DNA of 64,000 bases. Source: Megascapheus bottae. Taxonomy: Eukaryota > Chordata > Mammalia > Rodentia > Geomyidae. Below are positions 62,449 through 64,000 of the stretch, in pieces. The stretch lies in the NCBI GenBank assembly GCA_024803745.1, contig JANJXV010000048.1, positions 6,716,001 to 6,780,000 on the forward strand, written 5' to 3'. Positions within the stretch are counted from its first letter, which is position 1; each line of letters starts with the position of its first letter. The position numbers were made by a program, and so were the translations under genes. The notes beneath the pieces were generated by a model. That model had not been told where the DNA came from. It saw only the letters and a list, made by a program, of their open reading frames with translations, and did no database searches.

Positions 62449-64000
62449 AAGGCAAGGCATAGGGTTTGGGTTAGTGTTAGGTTTAGGGTTAGTTTTAGGG
62501 TTACTGTTAGGGTTAGATTTAGGTTTAGGGTTAGGGTAACGGTAACATTAGGGTTAGGTTTAGGGTTAGTGTTAGGTCAAGGGTTATGGATAGGGTTAGG
62601 GTTAGGGTAAGGGTTAGGGTTTGGGTTAGTTTTAGTGTTAAGTTTAGGGTTATGATAAGGGTAAGGTTTAGGGTTAGATTTAGGGTTAGGGTTATGGTTA
62701 GGTTAAGTGTAAGGATGAGGGTTAGGGTTAGTGTTAGGTTTAGGGTTAGGGTTAGGGTTAAGGTTATGGTTAGGGTTAGGTGTAGGGTTAAGTTTAGGTT
62801 AAGGTTAGGGTTAGGGTAAGGGTAAGGGTTAGGGTTAGGGTTAGGGTTATGGTTAGGGTAAGTGTAAGGGTTAGGGTTAGGGTTAGGTTTAGGCTTAGGG
62901 TTAGGGTTAAGGTTAGGGTTAGGGTTAGGTTTAGGGTTAAGTTTAGGGTTAAGGTTAGGGTTAGGGTAAGGGTAAGGGTAAGGGTTAGGATTAGGATTAG
63001 GGTAAGGGTTAGGGTTAGGGTAAGGGTAAGGGTTAGGATTAGTGTTAGGTTTAGGGTAAGGGTAAGGTTTAGAGTTAGGGTTAGGTTTAGGGTTAGGTGT
63101 AGGTTAAGGGTAAGGGTTAGGCTAAGGGTTAGGGTTAGGGTTAGGGTTAGGGTTAGGATTAGGGTTAGGGTATTTGTAAGGGTTAGAGTTAGGGTTAGCG
63201 TTAGAGTAAGGGTTAGGGTTAGGGTTAGGGTTTGTGTAAGGTCAAGGGTTAGGTTTAGGGTTAGGGTTAAGGTTAGGTTTAGGTTTAGGTTTAGAGCAAA
63301 GGTAAGGGTTAAGTTTAGGGTTAGGGTTAGGTTTAGGGTTAGGGTTAGGGTAAAGGTAAGGGTTAAGTTTAGGAGTAGGGTTAGGTTTAGGGTTAGGGTT
63401 AGGGTTAGGGTAAGGATAAGGGTTGGGGTTAAGTTTAGGGTTAGTGTTAGAGTTAGGGTTAGGTTTAAATTTAGGGTTAGGGTGTGGGTAAGGGTAAGGG
63501 TTAGGGTTAGGTTTAGGTTTAGGGTTAGGGTTACGGTTTGGGTTAGGGTTAGGGTTAGGGTAAGGGTTGTGTTAGGGTTAGGGTTAGTGTTAGTGTAAGG
63601 GTAAGGGTTAGGGTTAGGATTAAGGTAAGGGCAAGGGTTAGGGTTAGGTTTAGTGTTAGGTTTAGCTTAAATGTTACTATTAGGTTCAGGGTAAGGGTAA
63701 GGTTTAGGGTTAGGGTTAGGGTTAGGGTAAGGGTTAGGGTTAGGCTTATGGTTAGGTTTAGGGTTAGGGTAAGAGTAAGGGTTAGGGTTAGGGTTAGGAT
63801 TAGGGTTAGGTTAAGGGTTAGGGTTAGGGTTAGGGTTATGGTAAGGGTAAGGGTTGGATTAGTGTTAGGTTTAGGGTAAGGGTAAGGTTTAGGTTTAGGG
63901 TTAGGGTTAGGGTTAGGTGTAGGGTAAGGGTAAAATTTAGGGTTAGGGTTAGGGATAGGGTCAGGTTTAGGGTTAGGGTTAGGGTTAGGGTTAGGGTAAG
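62449..64000 (+). repeat. Copy of 52.66-54.25 kb running off the window
   Basis: AAGGCAAGGCATAGGG (62,449), GGTAACGGTAACATTAGGG (near 62,534), GTGTAAGGATGAGGG (near 62,708), TTGTGTTAGGG (near 63,567), GTTTAGCTTAAATGTTACT (near 63,661), GGTTGGATTAGTGTTAGG (near 63,851), GGGTCAGG (C at 63,962). Offset falls from 9,788 to 9,745. Contains a U-type unit from about 63,300. Incomplete at the right edge. Confidence 0.8.

Larger units (their letters stand above)
1..64000 (+). repeat. Degenerate TTAGGG telomere-type satellite array filling the window
   Basis: Every stretch I read is built of TTAGGG and its one- or two-base variants in a single orientation, G-rich on the + strand. Common variants are TAAGGG and TTAGGT; rarer ones are TTAGTG, TTAAGG, TTAGAG, TTATGG, TTACGG, TTAGGA, TTTGGG, TCAGGG. 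Perfect runs are short; I saw none longer than about seven hexamers, so this is not a working chromosome end, which would carry long perfect runs. CC dinucleotides are almost absent on + (near 31,513, 55,985, 57,890 and 59,277). The array runs off both edges. Family knowledge: such tracts occur as interstitial telomeric repeats and subtelomeric satellite. Inference: heterochromatic satellite in a TTAGGG species. Confidence 0.97.

Noticed and set aside
1..64000. Dozens of + strand open frames coding for Arg-Val repeats with Gly-Leu tails
   Set aside because: Two of three frames of TTAGGG lack stops, so long frames are expected. There is no codon bias, domain, start context or conservation apart from the repeat itself. 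Kept only as a finding about possible repeat peptides.
1..64000. A functional telomere end
   Set aside because: Perfect TTAGGG runs are only a few hexamers long and variants are everywhere; a working end would show long perfect runs toward one edge, and neither edge does.
1..64000. Nanopore base-calling artefact of telomere repeats
   Set aside because: The known artefact turns TTAGGG into TTAAAA-type and CCCTAA into CTTCTT or CCCTGG-type repeats. Here the variants are diverse, keep the register and are shared between distant copies, so they are real sequence or consensus.
1..64000. Transposon insertions, tRNA, rRNA or other structured RNA
   Set aside because: No unique sequence, target-site duplication, poly-A tail, terminal inverted repeat or foldable pairing; with C nearly absent, stable hairpins on the + strand are hardly possible. 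G-quadruplex potential is general and not a discrete feature.
1..64000. Assigning a species from the variant mix
   Set aside because: TTAGGG is shared by vertebrates, many other animals, many fungi and some protists, and I know of no species-specific catalogue that I can match by eye to these higher-order blocks.

Overview
This window holds no gene that I can support. All 64,000 bases are one unbroken array of degenerate telomere-type hexamers (TTAGGG and one- or two-base variants such as TAAGGG, TTAGGT, TTAGTG, TTAAGG, TTACGG, TTATGG, TTAGAG), always with the G-rich strand as the + strand. I found no tRNA, rRNA, transposon, intron-like or unique sequence and no inversion. C is very rare on the + strand. 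The host is a eukaryote that uses, or once used, the TTAGGG telomere repeat (vertebrates, many other animals, many fungi, some protists). A tract this long, this degenerate and this full of segmental duplications fits interstitial or subtelomeric telomere-derived satellite heterochromatin, most plausibly in a vertebrate, but nothing here fixes the species. If the tract is subtelomeric and unflipped, the chromosome end lies to the right, because the G-strand runs 5'->3' toward it.

The array is not random decay. Larger blocks, which I name U, P, A, Q, S, V, T and W, recur in fixed orders and can be told apart by rare tags: GTAAGTGTTCTGG, TTATAATAAGGATAAGG, AAGGAAAAAGG, AAGGCAAGGACTA, GGTCAATTG, GGTATGATGTA. 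Names and most edges are mine, made by eye; edges given to the base were checked by aligning the two copies.

Layout. 1-1,169: degenerate start and an apparently exact 487-bp tandem duplication. 1,170-8,110: the most diverged part, with old copies of A, U, Q, short S and V. 8,111-20,162: P head, A block, three tandem 1,974-bp U units, then a remnant P head, a second A block and a truncated fourth U, so that an 8.1-kb block is itself duplicated. 20,162-33,490: two long P-A-U cycles about 5.5-5.7 kb apart, then Q and A fragments. 33,491-40,571: another P-A-U cycle, a T unit, and a copy of 27.5-30.5 kb. 40,572-46,826: Q units, short S, V and three tandem ~400-bp T units. 47,051-51,046: two near-identical 1,998-bp S units. 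51,047-64,000: V-W, two Q units, T, a diverged S, a ~690-bp tandem duplication, and a second copy of 51.4-54.3 kb at an offset of about 9.75-9.82 kb.

Many long open reading frames exist, but they are what two of the three frames of a TTAGGG repeat give: Arg-Val and Gly-Leu dipeptide runs on the + strand, Thr-Leu and Pro-Asn runs on the - strand. I do not call them genes. The real content is the repeat hierarchy (hexamer, internal half-unit, 0.4-2-kb unit, 8-10-kb block) and the fact that divergence is mostly by substitution, with the six-base register kept for hundreds of bases.
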